11,657 bases of DNA from Sphingomonas sp. UBA1000 (GCA_002291855.1 DBAW01000084.1:1-11657); one strand, 5' to 3'; positions 1 to 7,505 are shown, counted from the first letter of the stretch. Numbers and translations: made by a program. Notes: generated by a model from the sequence alone, not told the origin.

Positions 1-1377
<1,377 letters not shown>

Positions 1378-1384
1378 GCCCCGG

Positions 1385-1852
1385 TCAGCGGCACTGCGCG
1401 TCGCGGCCGCGCTCGACCGCACGGCCGGCCAGCGCGCCCGCCCCGCCGCCAAGGATGGTGCCGACCGCGCTGCGGCGGCCGCCATCGATGGCGCGGCCCA
1501 GCAGCGCCCCGGCCACGCCGCCGATGATCGTGCCGGTGGTCCCGTCCGGCCGGCGGCACTGCACCTCGCCATTCGGCCCGGCCCAGGTCGGCCCGTCATA
1601 GGCGGCGCTGCGCGCGCGGTTGCGGTCGAACCGGGCGCGGGCCTGATCATAGGCCAGCCGCTCGCGCTCCAGCGCGTCGCGTTCGCGCTCGAACCGGGCC
1701 TGGGCATCGTCCCAGCGCCGCTGCGCCTCGTCCATTTCGGCATAATCGTCGGTCGCCCAGCGGCTGTCGGCCTGAACCGGCTGCGCTGCGGCGGCAGTGG
1801 CGGCAATGGGTGCCAGCAACGCCAGCGCCAGCGCCATGCGGGTGATCGTCAT
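1385..1852 (-). CDS. Exported glycine-zipper 2TM-type protein with N-terminal coiled coil (paralog 1)
   Basis: A 155-residue envelope protein of unknown role. Residues 1-24 (MTITRMALALALLAPIAATA followed by AAAQ) form a signal peptide. Residues 38-82 are rich in Glu, Arg, Asp and Gln (for example RFERERDALERERLAYDQ) and look like a helical coiled coil. Residues 107-149 form a glycine zipper with two GG/GxxxG-rich halves, IIGGVAGALLGRAI and ILGGGAGALAGRAV, resembling the Rickettsia 17-kDa antigen type 2TM domain. Cysteines stand just before the zipper (C99) and at the last-but-one residue (C154). I chose the start at 1852 because it begins the signal peptide and has AGGAGG 10 bases upstream; the open frame continues further upstream without a signal peptide. 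It lies 79 bp downstream of its paralog, probably on one transcript. Glycine-zipper proteins often associate with or insert in the outer membrane; that is family knowledge, not shown here. Confidence 0.85.
   Translation of the reverse strand: MTITRMALALALLAPIAATAAAAQPVQADSRWATDDYAEMDEAQRRWDDAQARFERERDALERERLAYDQARARFDRNRARSAAYDGPTWAGPNGEVQCRRPDGTTGTIIGGVAGALLGRAIDGGRRSAVGTILGGGAGALAGRAVERGRDAQCR
1406..1558 (-). repeat. Duplicated glycine-zipper module, copy 1
   Basis: These 153 bases encode 51 residues, from CRRPDGTTG to the ERG motif, in the first glycine-zipper gene. The module of identical length at 1947-2099 encodes the same residues at 42 of 51 positions with no gaps (counted by eye). 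Sequence upstream of the module in the two genes is unrelated. Confidence 0.8.
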
Positions 1853-1911
1853 CCTGCCCGTTCCTCCTGCTCGCGGATGCAAGATGAGCAGGATACACCG
1901 CCGTCGCTGAA

Positions 1912-1927
1912 CGCCCGGCAACGGGCG
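1912..1927 (-). terminator. Stem-loop between the two glycine-zipper genes
   Basis: A perfect 6-bp stem, CGCCCG (1912-1917) with CGGGCG (1922-1927), closes a 4-base loop. It begins 4 bases past the stop codon of the upstream gene (1932-2471). On the minus strand it is followed only by TTC, not a real T-run. It may therefore be a weak terminator, an attenuator, or an mRNA 3'-end stabiliser that lets the two genes be expressed at different levels. Confidence 0.35.
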
Positions 1928-1931
1928 CGGA

Positions 1932-2471
1932 TCAGCGGCAGCTCGACCCGCGCTCGATCGCCCGGCCGGCCAATGCGCCCGCCGCACCGCCCAGGATCGT
2001 GCCGAGCGCGCGGTTGCGCCCGCCATCGATCGCCCGGCCAAGCAGCGCCCCGCCCGCGCCGCCGATCAGCAGGCCGGTGGTGCCATCGGGCCGGCGGCAA
2101 TAGGTGCGGCCGTCATCGCCCCGCCAGGTCTGGCCGGCATAGCCGCCGGCATAGCGGTCATCGACCGGGCGGCGGGTATAGCGGTCGCGCAGCACGCCGC
2201 GCCGGTCGCGGTAGAGCTGGGCCTCGTCGACATAGAGCAGCCGGCCAGCCGGATCGCGCCACATCCCGTCCCGGTCGCGGCGATAGCCGAAACGCTCGGC
2301 CCGGCGCAGATTGACGATGCGGCCCTGCCGGTCGCGCAGATTGCCGCTGCCGTCGACGCCGAACCGGGCATCGCCGCGCGCATCATATTGGGCGGGCACG
2401 AACGCGGCACCGGCGGGCTGCATATCGGCAGCGAGCGGAGCGGCAAGCGCAAGAGCGGCGAAAAGGATCAT
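1932..2471 (-). CDS. Exported glycine-zipper 2TM-type protein with WRD/LRD repeats (paralog 2)
   Basis: A 179-residue exported protein of unknown function. A short signal peptide (MILFAALALAAPLAADMQPA region, residues 1-22) is followed by a basic, Arg/Asp-rich middle part. That part has a loosely repeated motif: NLRDRQGRI (44-52), MWRDPAGRLL (70-79) and VLRDRY (93-98). Residues 125-175 are the glycine-zipper module shared with the downstream paralog, with LLIGGAGGALLGRAI and ILGGAAGALAGRAI as the two halves. C125 and C178 bracket the zipper. The start at 2471 begins the signal peptide and has GGGAGA 6 bases upstream; the upstream in-frame extension lacks a signal sequence. It probably leads a two-gene operon with the 1385-1852 gene. 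The frame just upstream is separated from recF by 112 bp containing hairpins. Confidence 0.83.
   Translation of the reverse strand: MILFAALALAAPLAADMQPAGAAFVPAQYDARGDARFGVDGSGNLRDRQGRIVNLRRAERFGYRRDRDGMWRDPAGRLLYVDEAQLYRDRRGVLRDRYTRRPVDDRYAGGYAGQTWRGDDGRTYCRRPDGTTGLLIGGAGGALLGRAIDGGRNRALGTILGGAAGALAGRAIERGSSCR
1947..2099 (-). repeat. Duplicated glycine-zipper module, copy 2
   Basis: This is the second 153-base copy, offset by 541 bases from the copy at 1406-1558. The nucleotide sequences are also visibly alike (for example gcccgccatcgat against ggccgccatcgat), so the copies arose by tandem duplication or are kept similar by gene conversion. Confidence 0.8.
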
Positions 2472-2545
2472 GATGCGTCTCCCGTGATCAGGCCGGAGAA
2501 ACGGCCAGCAGCGCGGCGCGGTTGCATGAACATGGCCCAACCGCC

Positions 2546-2568
2546 GGGGCCGCATCGCCGCCGGCCCC
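2546..2568 (-). terminator. GC-rich hairpin just downstream of recF
   Basis: Perfect 7-bp repeats GGGGCCG (2546-2552) and CGGCCCC (2562-2568) flank a 9-base loop, 15 bases past the recF stop codon. There is no T-run on the minus strand, so this could be a poor intrinsic terminator or just a 3' structure. A second small repeat, GGCCG/CGGCC, lies at 2491-2506 in the leader of the next gene. Confidence 0.35.
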
Positions 2569-2583
2569 GCGCAAGGCTAACCG

Positions 2584-3675
2584 TCAGCCGGCGATCCGCC
2601 CGCCCGCGACCCCGAAATGGCCGGTGCCGGCAGGCGCATCGGCGAACAGCGCCGGCTCGGTGCCGGTCATCCACACCTGCCCGCCGCCGGCCGCCAGCCG
2701 CGCGAACAGCGCCGCCCGCCGGCGCGGATCGAGATGCGCCGCCACTTCGTCGAGCAGCAGCACCGGCCGCCGCCCGGCGCGCGCGGCGACCAGATCGGCA
2801 TGGGCGAGCACCAGCGCAAGCAGCAGCGCCTTCTGCTCCCCGGTCGAACAGCGCGCGGCGGGCTGCGCCTTGCCGGCATGGACGACATCCAGATCCTGGC
2901 GGTGCGGGCCTTCGGTCGCGCGCCCGGCAGCGGCGTCGCGCGCGCGCCCCCGCGCGAGCACCGCCTGAAACGCCGCCGGCCCTTCGGGCGGCACCCAGCC
3001 GGAGAGCGCAACCCCTGCGCGCGGCAGCGGATCGTCGGCAGGTCCAGGCACGGCCAGCTGCTCGGCCAGCGCCGCGACCGTGCGCGCCCGCCCGCTGGCC
3101 AGCGCATGGCCGGCCTCGGCCATCTGCGCTTCGAGCCCCGCCAGCCAGGCCGGATCGGCCGGGCCATCGGCGGCGAGCAGCCGGTTGCGCTCGCGCATCG
3201 CCGCTTCATAGCGACTGGCATTGACGGCATGGCCCGGCTCCAGCGCCAGCACCAGCCGGTCGAGAAAGCGGCGGCGGCCGCTCGCTGCATCGACGAACAG
3301 CCGGTCCATCGCCGGGGTGATCCACAGCACCGCCAGCCATTCGGCAAGCGCGGCGGCGGGCACGGACGCGCCGTTGATCCGCACCAGCCGCCGTTCGGGT
3401 GCCGACGCGGCCGTGCCGGTGCCCAGCCGCACCTCGGCCCCATCGGGCGCGGCAAGGCTGGCGGACACCGCAAAGCCGCCCGCCCCGTCGCTGCGCGCCA
3501 TGTCGCCAAGCGCCGCCCCGCGCAGCCCGCGCCCCGGCGCCAGCATCGACACGGCCTCGAGGATGTTGGTCTTGCCCGCGCCATTCTCGCCAGTCAGCAC
3601 GACCAGCCCCGGCCCCGGCACCATGGCCGCCGCACCATAGGAACGGAAATCGGTGAGTTCGAGCCGGGTGAGCAT
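2584..3675 (-). CDS. recF: RecF, recombinational repair ATPase
   Basis: RecF is a 363-residue SMC/ABC-type ATPase that binds gapped DNA with RecOR and helps load RecA in the cytoplasm. Visible motifs are the RecF opening LTRLELTDFRSY (2-13), Walker A GENGAGKT (29-36), and the family segment TEGPHRQDLDVV (254-265). The ABC signature STGEQKALLLALVLAH (277-292), Walker B VLLLDE (305-310) with D-loop HLD (314-316), and a C-terminal TGTE block follow. Length is usual for the family (E. coli about 357). The start at 3675 was chosen because the conserved N-terminus begins there; the open frame upstream adds 54 residues unlike RecF. It lies downstream of dnaN in the classical order but is separated by an opposite-strand gene, so it must have its own promoter in 3676-3783. 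I see no strong promoter hexamers there. Confidence 0.96.
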   Translation of the reverse strand: MLTRLELTDFRSYGAAAMVPGPGLVVLTGENGAGKTNILEAVSMLAPGRGLRGAALGDMARSDGAGGFAVSASLAAPDGAEVRLGTGTAASAPERRLVRINGASVPAAALAEWLAVLWITPAMDRLFVDAASGRRRFLDRLVLALEPGHAVNASRYEAAMRERNRLLAADGPADPAWLAGLEAQMAEAGHALASGRARTVAALAEQLAVPGPADDPLPRAGVALSGWVPPEGPAAFQAVLARGRARDAAAGRATEGPHRQDLDVVHAGKAQPAARCSTGEQKALLLALVLAHADLVAARAGRRPVLLLDEVAAHLDPRRRAALFARLAAGGGQVWMTGTEPALFADAPAGTGHFGVAGGRIAG

Positions 3676-3783
3676 CGCCCGATGCCCTAAACCATTTTCA
3701 CGCCGGGTCGACCCATCCGGCAGCGCGATTGAGCCGGAACGGGCATCGTGCGTTACCCATCCGTCACAGCCGGAGAACCGCCG

Positions 3784-4299
3784 ATGCGCCCCGTTTTCGC
3801 CGCCGCGATGCTCGCGCTTTGCGTTTTGAACGCTCAAGCTGTCGTTTCAGCCCGCCCCCAGGCCGGCGATCCGCCCCGGGCGACTTCCTCAACCGAACAG
3901 GTGATCGGCGACATCGCCACGACGCCGCTTCAGGACGCCAATCTGAAAAAGCGGGAGATTCCGGCGATTCTCGAACAGGCGGCGGCCGGCCCCTATGACC
4001 GCCGCGCCACCGGCTCATGCCGCAGCATCGCGGCCGAACTTGCCGCGCTCAATGCCGCGCTCGGCCCGGATTTCGATGCCGGGGCGGATGAGCGGGGCGA
4101 CGGTGCCGGCCGCAAGGCGGCGGGGGTGGCGCGCGGCGTGGTCGCCGGGCTGATCCCGTTCCGGGGCGTGATCCGCGAGGTCAGCGGCGCGGCCGGCGCA
4201 GCCCGCCGTCACGAACAGGCCATCGATGCCGGGATCGCGCGGCGCGGCTATCTGCGCGGACTGGCCATGGCGCGTCGCTGCCGCCGGGGGAACGGCTGA
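3784..4299 (+). CDS. Conserved exported protein of unknown function between dnaN and recF
   Basis: A 171-residue protein I cannot assign to a named family. Residues 1-18 (MRPVFAAAMLALCVLNAQ) look like a signal peptide. The mature part has the blocks TTPLQDANLKKREIPAIL (47-64), GSCRSIAAELAALNAALGPD (77-96), GLIPFRGVIREVSGAAGAAR (122-141), and a terminal RRGYLRGLAMARRC (153-166). From memory, similar blocks (PL.D.NL...IP..L, C....E...L...LGPD, IPFRG..RE.SGA, RRG.L.G....C) recur in sphingomonad exported proteins of unknown function. The two cysteines, C79 and C166, could form a disulfide. The start at 3784 begins the signal peptide and has GGAGAA 6 bases upstream; an in-frame ATG at 3748 is less likely. 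It diverges from recF (108 bp) and converges on dnaN (35 bp). Confidence 0.75.
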   Translation: MRPVFAAAMLALCVLNAQAVVSARPQAGDPPRATSSTEQVIGDIATTPLQDANLKKREIPAILEQAAAGPYDRRATGSCRSIAAELAALNAALGPDFDAGADERGDGAGRKAAGVARGVVAGLIPFRGVIREVSGAAGAARRHEQAIDAGIARRGYLRGLAMARRCRRGNG

Positions 4300-4307
4300 C
4301 GGGGGGA

Positions 4308-4323
4308 CGGCCAACGGGGGCCG
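4308..4323. terminator. Small hairpin between convergent genes
   Basis: CGGCC (4308-4312) and GGCCG (4319-4323) form a perfect 5-bp stem with a 6-base loop. It lies in the 35-bp gap between the ends of the exported-protein gene and dnaN. No T-run flanks it on either strand, so termination here is only a possibility. Confidence 0.25.
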
Positions 4324-4334
4324 CCGCCGCCCGG

Positions 4335-5444
4335 TCAGACGCGCATCGGCATCAGCACGTAAAGTGCTTCGGACCGGTCATGCTCGCGGATCAGCGTCGG
4401 CGCGGCGGCATCGGCCAGATGCACCTCCACCATGTCACCGTCGATCTGGTGGAGAATGTCCATCAGATAGCGGGCGTTGAAGCCGATTTCGAACGGCTGC
4501 GCCGAATAGTCGCCGGGCACTTCCTCGGCCGCCGTGCCGTTTTCCGGGCTGGTCACCGACAGCACGACGCGGTCGCGTTCCAGCGCCATCTTGACCGCGC
4601 GGGTCTTGTCGCTGGCGATGGTCGAGACGCGGTCGACGCCGTCCATCAGGCTCTTGGGATCGAGCTTCAGCATCTTGTCATTGCCGGTCGGGATGACGCG
4701 CGAATAATCGGGGAAGGTGCCGTCGATCAGCTTCGACGTCAGCACCGCGCCGCCCAGATCGAACCGGATCTTGGTCGCCGACAGCGACACGCCGACATGG
4801 CCGTCGACCTCGTCGATCAGCTTGCGCAGTTCCGCGACGCATTTGCGCGGCACGATCACGTCGGGCATCCCCTCCGCCCCGGCCGGGCGGTCGACCGTCA
4901 CCCGCGCCAGCCGGTGGCCGTCGGTCGCCGCAGCCTTGAGCACCGGCACCGGATCGTCGGCGACGTGCAGGAAAATGCCGTTCAGATAATAGCGCGTCTC
5001 TTCGGTCGAGATCGCGAACCGGGTCTTGTCGATGATCTGGCGCAGCGCCGCCGCCGGCAGTTCGAACCGGGTCGGCAGCTCACCCTCGGCGATGATCGGA
5101 AAATCGTCGCGCGGCAGCGTCGACAGGTTGAACCGCGCGCGCCCGGCATGGATCGCCATCTTGCCTTCCGCCGCCGACAGCTCGACCTGCGCGCCCTCGG
5201 GCAGCTTGCGGACGATGTCGAACAAGGTGTGCGCGGGCACCGTCGTCGCCCCGCCCTGATCGACCGCGGCATCGATCGTCTCGACGATCTGCAGATCAAG
5301 ATCGGTCGCCATCAGCCTCAGCCCGCCGGCCCCGGCCTCGATCAGCACGTTCGACAGGATCGGGATGGTGTTGCGGCGCTCGACCACCGATTGAACATGG
5401 GCGAGGCCCCGCAAGAGCGTCGCACGTTCGATCGTCGCTTTCAT
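4335..5444 (-). CDS. dnaN: DNA polymerase III beta sliding clamp
   Basis: DnaN is the ring-shaped processivity clamp that tethers DNA polymerase III and other partners to DNA. The 369-residue length matches the family (E. coli 366). It contains RRNTIPILSNVLIEA (23-37), TDLDLQI (47-53), the cleft strand ATDGHRLARV (173-182), FPDYSRVIP (244-252), and the C-terminal LMPMRV (364-369) that lines the partner-binding pocket. The start at 5444 gives the standard MKATIER opening with AAGGGA 7 bases upstream. A 108-base upstream in-frame extension is not expected. Its transcript must start after the terminator at 5535-5565, so the promoter should lie in 5445-5534; I see no clear hexamers there. A DnaA-box-like 9-mer lies 124 bp upstream of the start codon. 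Confidence 0.97.
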   Translation of the reverse strand: MKATIERATLLRGLAHVQSVVERRNTIPILSNVLIEAGAGGLRLMATDLDLQIVETIDAAVDQGGATTVPAHTLFDIVRKLPEGAQVELSAAEGKMAIHAGRARFNLSTLPRDDFPIIAEGELPTRFELPAAALRQIIDKTRFAISTEETRYYLNGIFLHVADDPVPVLKAAATDGHRLARVTVDRPAGAEGMPDVIVPRKCVAELRKLIDEVDGHVGVSLSATKIRFDLGGAVLTSKLIDGTFPDYSRVIPTGNDKMLKLDPKSLMDGVDRVSTIASDKTRAVKMALERDRVVLSVTSPENGTAAEEVPGDYSAQPFEIGFNARYLMDILHQIDGDMVEVHLADAAAPTLIREHDRSEALYVLMPMRV

Positions 5445-5534
5445 GAACCCGTCCCTTGGCCCTGCCGGCCCCACTTGATCGACCCAGAAACGCCGTCGCC
5501 CAGCGGGCAGCGGCGCATCGCGCTTCATGAACAG

Positions 5535-5565
5535 AAAAAGGGGCCGGAGCAAGCGCTCCGACCCC
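5535..5565 (-). terminator. Strong intrinsic terminator of the outer membrane protein gene
   Basis: The 11-bp stem 5540-5550 / 5555-5565 has one G-T wobble on the minus strand and a 4-base loop. Read on the minus strand it runs into TTTTT (5539-5535). It starts 53 bases past the stop of the 5619-6197 gene and separates that unit from dnaN. On the plus strand the same stem is followed by GGTTTT, but no plus-strand gene ends nearby. Confidence 0.85.
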
Positions 5566-5567
5566 GG

Positions 5568-5576
5568 TTTTCCACA
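5568..5576 (+). promoter_or_regulatory. DnaA-box-like 9-mer upstream of dnaN
   Basis: TTTTCCACA fits the relaxed DnaA-box consensus TTWTNCACA. It lies immediately beside the terminator hairpin and 124 bp upstream of the dnaN start codon. In many bacteria DnaA binds near dnaA/dnaN, but here it is a single box, and the terminator lies between it and dnaN. Function is uncertain. Confidence 0.35.
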
Positions 5577-5618
5577 GTCCGGTCATGCCGGACCGTGCGT
5601 TTCGGCTGAACGCCGCCC

Positions 5619-6197
5619 TCAGAAGCGGAAGCCGAGGCCGCCCAGCACCTGATGCCGCTCGAACCCGCCTTCATAGTTGGAATAGCGGTATTCGGCCTTG
5701 GCATAGAGGTTGGAGCCGAGCTTCTGCTCGACACCCGCGCCCACGCGCACCCCGTCCAGATTGTCGCTGAGGCGGAAATTCGCCGTCGGCGTCACCGGAT
5801 TGGTGTATTCAAGGCCGACGCGGGCATTGGTGTAACCGGCCTTGGCATAAAGCAGCGTCGACGGGGCGACGGCAACGCCCACCCGGCCGCCGACATAAAG
5901 GTCGCGGCGGGCGCTGGCGCAGATCCGGTCGGTCGCGATGACGAAGCCGGCTTCGCAGCCATCGGTGTTGCTGTCGGCATATTCGGCCTCGAGGCCGAGG
6001 ATCGCGCGGCCAGCCTTGAAGTCATAGCCGGCACCGATGCCATAGGCCAGGCCGTCACGGCCGCCGCCAGCACCCTGCAGCCGGTCATACCCGACCAGAG
6101 CTTCGACGCGCGGGCCGACAAAGGCGGCGCTGTCCTGCGCCATGGCCGGGGTCGCCGCGGCGGCAGCAAAAGCAACGGCGGTGAAAAACGTCTTCAT
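5619..6197 (-). CDS. Small outer membrane beta-barrel protein (OmpA/OmpX-size porin-like)
   Basis: A 192-residue outer membrane protein. The signal peptide is MKTFFTAVAFAAAAATPAMA, with cleavage expected after A20. The mature 172 residues alternate polar and hydrophobic positions in glycine- and aromatic-rich strands, for example LAYGIGAGYDF, AILGLEAEYADS, DLYVGGRVGVAVA, TLLYAKAGYTN, VRVGAGVEQKL, NLYAKAEYRYSNY and VLGGLGFRF. The protein ends in Phe, as barrels recognised by the BAM complex do. The size suits an 8-strand barrel. Two cysteines lie in a putative external loop (DGCEAG and RICASA). GGAG lies 7 bases upstream of the ATG. It is monocistronic: its own terminator follows, and a divergent control region lies upstream. 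Possible roles include structure, adhesion or stress response; no specific function can be read. Confidence 0.9.
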   Translation of the reverse strand: MKTFFTAVAFAAAAATPAMAQDSAAFVGPRVEALVGYDRLQGAGGGRDGLAYGIGAGYDFKAGRAILGLEAEYADSNTDGCEAGFVIATDRICASARRDLYVGGRVGVAVAPSTLLYAKAGYTNARVGLEYTNPVTPTANFRLSDNLDGVRVGAGVEQKLGSNLYAKAEYRYSNYEGGFERHQVLGGLGFRF

Positions 6198-6316
6198 GAT
6201 AAAACTCCACTCATGTCATCGCCGCGGCCGGACAGGTTGGGGAGCGATCCGGCGCCGCGGCCCGGCCTCAATGCGCGGGTCCACCTGAACGGCACACAAC
6301 GGTACATGAACGTCAC

Positions 6317-6347
6317 ATTACAGTCGCAAAGCGTTGCATTTCTGCAA
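6317..6347 (-). promoter_or_regulatory. Candidate promoter of the outer membrane protein gene
   Basis: On the minus strand TTGCAG (6347-6342, -35-like, 4 of 6 consensus) and TGTAAT (6322-6317, -10-like, 5 of 6) are separated by 19 bases. The predicted mRNA would have a leader of about 110-120 bases. The spacing is longer than ideal, and the -35 overlaps the palindrome at 6333-6348. Confidence 0.35.
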
Positions 6348-6348
6348 C
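6333..6348. promoter_or_regulatory. Palindromic operator candidate GTTGCA-N4-TGCAAC
   Basis: A perfect 6-bp inverted repeat with a 4-base AT-rich spacer lies in the divergent region between the barrel gene and ppx. It overlaps the putative -35 of the barrel gene. An overlapping GCAA-N4-TTGC repeat (6326-6337) shares one arm. The dyad form and placement suit a dimeric regulator binding site; the regulator is unknown. Confidence 0.4.
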
Positions 6349-6371
6349 ATGGCCCGCCGCGACCGGCCCGC

Positions 6372-6400
6372 TTGCCGTCCCGCCGCGCGCGGGATAGGAT
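6372..6400 (+). promoter_or_regulatory. Candidate promoter of the ppx-rlmE transcript
   Basis: TTGCCG (6372-6377) and TAGGAT (6395-6400) are separated by exactly 17 bases, each 4 of 6 consensus. Transcription would begin near 6407, after the in-frame ATG at 6402. That favours the ATG at 6459 as the ppx start. Confidence 0.35.
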
Positions 6401-6458
6401 TATGCCCAAGCACCGGCGGGTCTGTCCCGGGCCGGAGAATGACGGATTTGACGGCAGC

Positions 6459-7505
6459 ATGGCCAAGTCTTCGCCGCTGCCGATGCGGCCCGCGCCCCGG
6501 GCCCGATCGGCGCCCACAGCCCCGGCGATCTTCGCCCCGCAGCGCCGCGTCTATGGCGCGCTGGATCTTGGCACCAACAATTGCCGGCTGCTCATCGCCC
6601 GCCCCGCCGCCGACGGCTTTGTGATCGTCGATGCGTTTTCGCGCATCGTGCGGCTGGGCGAAGGGCTGGCGTCGAGCGGGCGGCTGAGCGAGGCGGCGAT
6701 GGACCGCGCGGTGGCGGCGCTGCGCATCTGTTCGGACAAGCTGAGGCGGCGTCATGTGCATCTGGCGCGCTCGGTCGCGACCGAGGCATGCCGGCGCGCC
6801 GAAAACGGCCCGGCCTTTATCGAGCGCGTCCGCCGCGAAACCGGCATCGCCATCGACATCATCACCGCCGAAGAAGAAGCGCGCCTTGCGGTCATGGGCT
6901 GCCATGTGCTGCTGGAGGCGGGCGACGGCCCGGCGCTGATCTTCGATATCGGCGGCGGATCGACCGAGCTGGTGCTGATCGACACCAGCGGCCCCGCGCC
7001 GCGCACGCTCGACTGGTATTCGGCCCCCTGGGGCGTGGTGTCGCTGACCGAGGTCGAGCCGGTGGATCTCAGCTGCCCGGTCGACCGCGCCGACAGCTAT
7101 CGCCGGATGCGCGCGCGGGTGGCGGACAGTTTCGCCGGCTTTGCCGCGCGCCTGCCCTCGGGCGCGGCGGCGGGCCTCAGGCTGCTGGGCACCAGCGGCA
7201 CGGTGACGACGCTGGCCAGCGTCCATCTCGGCCTGCCCAGCTATGACCGCAGCGCCGTGGACGGGCTGGTCGTGCCCGCCGCCGCGATGCGCGCGGTGTC
7301 CCAGATGCTTGCCCATATGTCCTATGAAGAACGCATTGCCCTGCCCTGCATCGGCACCGAACGCGCCGATCTGGTCGTCGCCGGCTGCGCGATCCTTGAG
7401 GCGATCCTCGACATTTTCCCGGCCGAACGGCTGGGCGTCGCGGATCGCGGGATCCGCGAAGGCATTTTGCGCAGCCTGATGGCGCGCGACGGGCATCCGG
7501 CATGA
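6459..7505 (+). CDS. ppx: Ppx/GppA family exopolyphosphatase / guanosine pentaphosphatase
   Basis: This ASKHA-fold phosphatase would shorten polyphosphate and/or convert pppGpp to ppGpp. With the start at 6459 it has 348 residues: the short form without the C-terminal HD-like domain of E. coli PPX. Motifs are DLGTNNCRLLIA (36-47), the RLGEGL segment (65-70), SVATEACR (105-112), the catalytic-region EEEARL (138-143), phosphate loop DIGGGSTE (163-170), GTSGT (244-248), ERADLVVAGCAI (301-312) and DRGIREGIL (329-337). The family core begins near RRVYGALDLGTN, so the first ~28 Pro/Ala/Arg-rich residues are extra; ATGs at 6402 and 6483 are alternatives, and no start has a clear ribosome binding site. 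Its TGA overlaps the ATG of rlmE. Whether PPX or GppA activity dominates cannot be told. Confidence 0.9.
   Translation: MAKSSPLPMRPAPRARSAPTAPAIFAPQRRVYGALDLGTNNCRLLIARPAADGFVIVDAFSRIVRLGEGLASSGRLSEAAMDRAVAALRICSDKLRRRHVHLARSVATEACRRAENGPAFIERVRRETGIAIDIITAEEEARLAVMGCHVLLEAGDGPALIFDIGGGSTELVLIDTSGPAPRTLDWYSAPWGVVSLTEVEPVDLSCPVDRADSYRRMRARVADSFAGFAARLPSGAAAGLRLLGTSGTVTTLASVHLGLPSYDRSAVDGLVVPAAAMRAVSQMLAHMSYEERIALPCIGTERADLVVAGCAILEAILDIFPAERLGVADRGIREGILRSLMARDGHPA

Noticed and set aside
3317..3325. TGATCCACA as a DnaA box
   Set aside because: It misses the consensus at position 2 and lies in the recF coding sequence, where codons explain it.
2617..3690. A 357-codon plus-strand open frame antisense to recF
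   Set aside because: It mirrors recF codon bias and has no recognisable domain; recF motifs on the other strand are complete.
3729..3757. TTGAGC-17-GTTACC as a promoter for the exported-protein gene
   Set aside because: The -10 matches only 2 of 6 positions, so it is not better than chance.
4380..5609. A 409-codon plus-strand open frame antisense to dnaN
   Set aside because: Its His/Arg/Gln-rich product is typical of the complement of a high-GC gene, and the minus strand encodes an unmistakable DnaN.
5652..6458. N-terminal extension of the ppx frame by 269 codons
   Set aside because: It runs antisense through the barrel protein gene and has no resemblance to Ppx; the family core begins near 6546, so the start was set at 6459.
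6318..7496. A 392-codon minus-strand open frame antisense to ppx
   Set aside because: Arg/His/Gln-rich shadow of the ppx frame with no signal, motif or sensible start.
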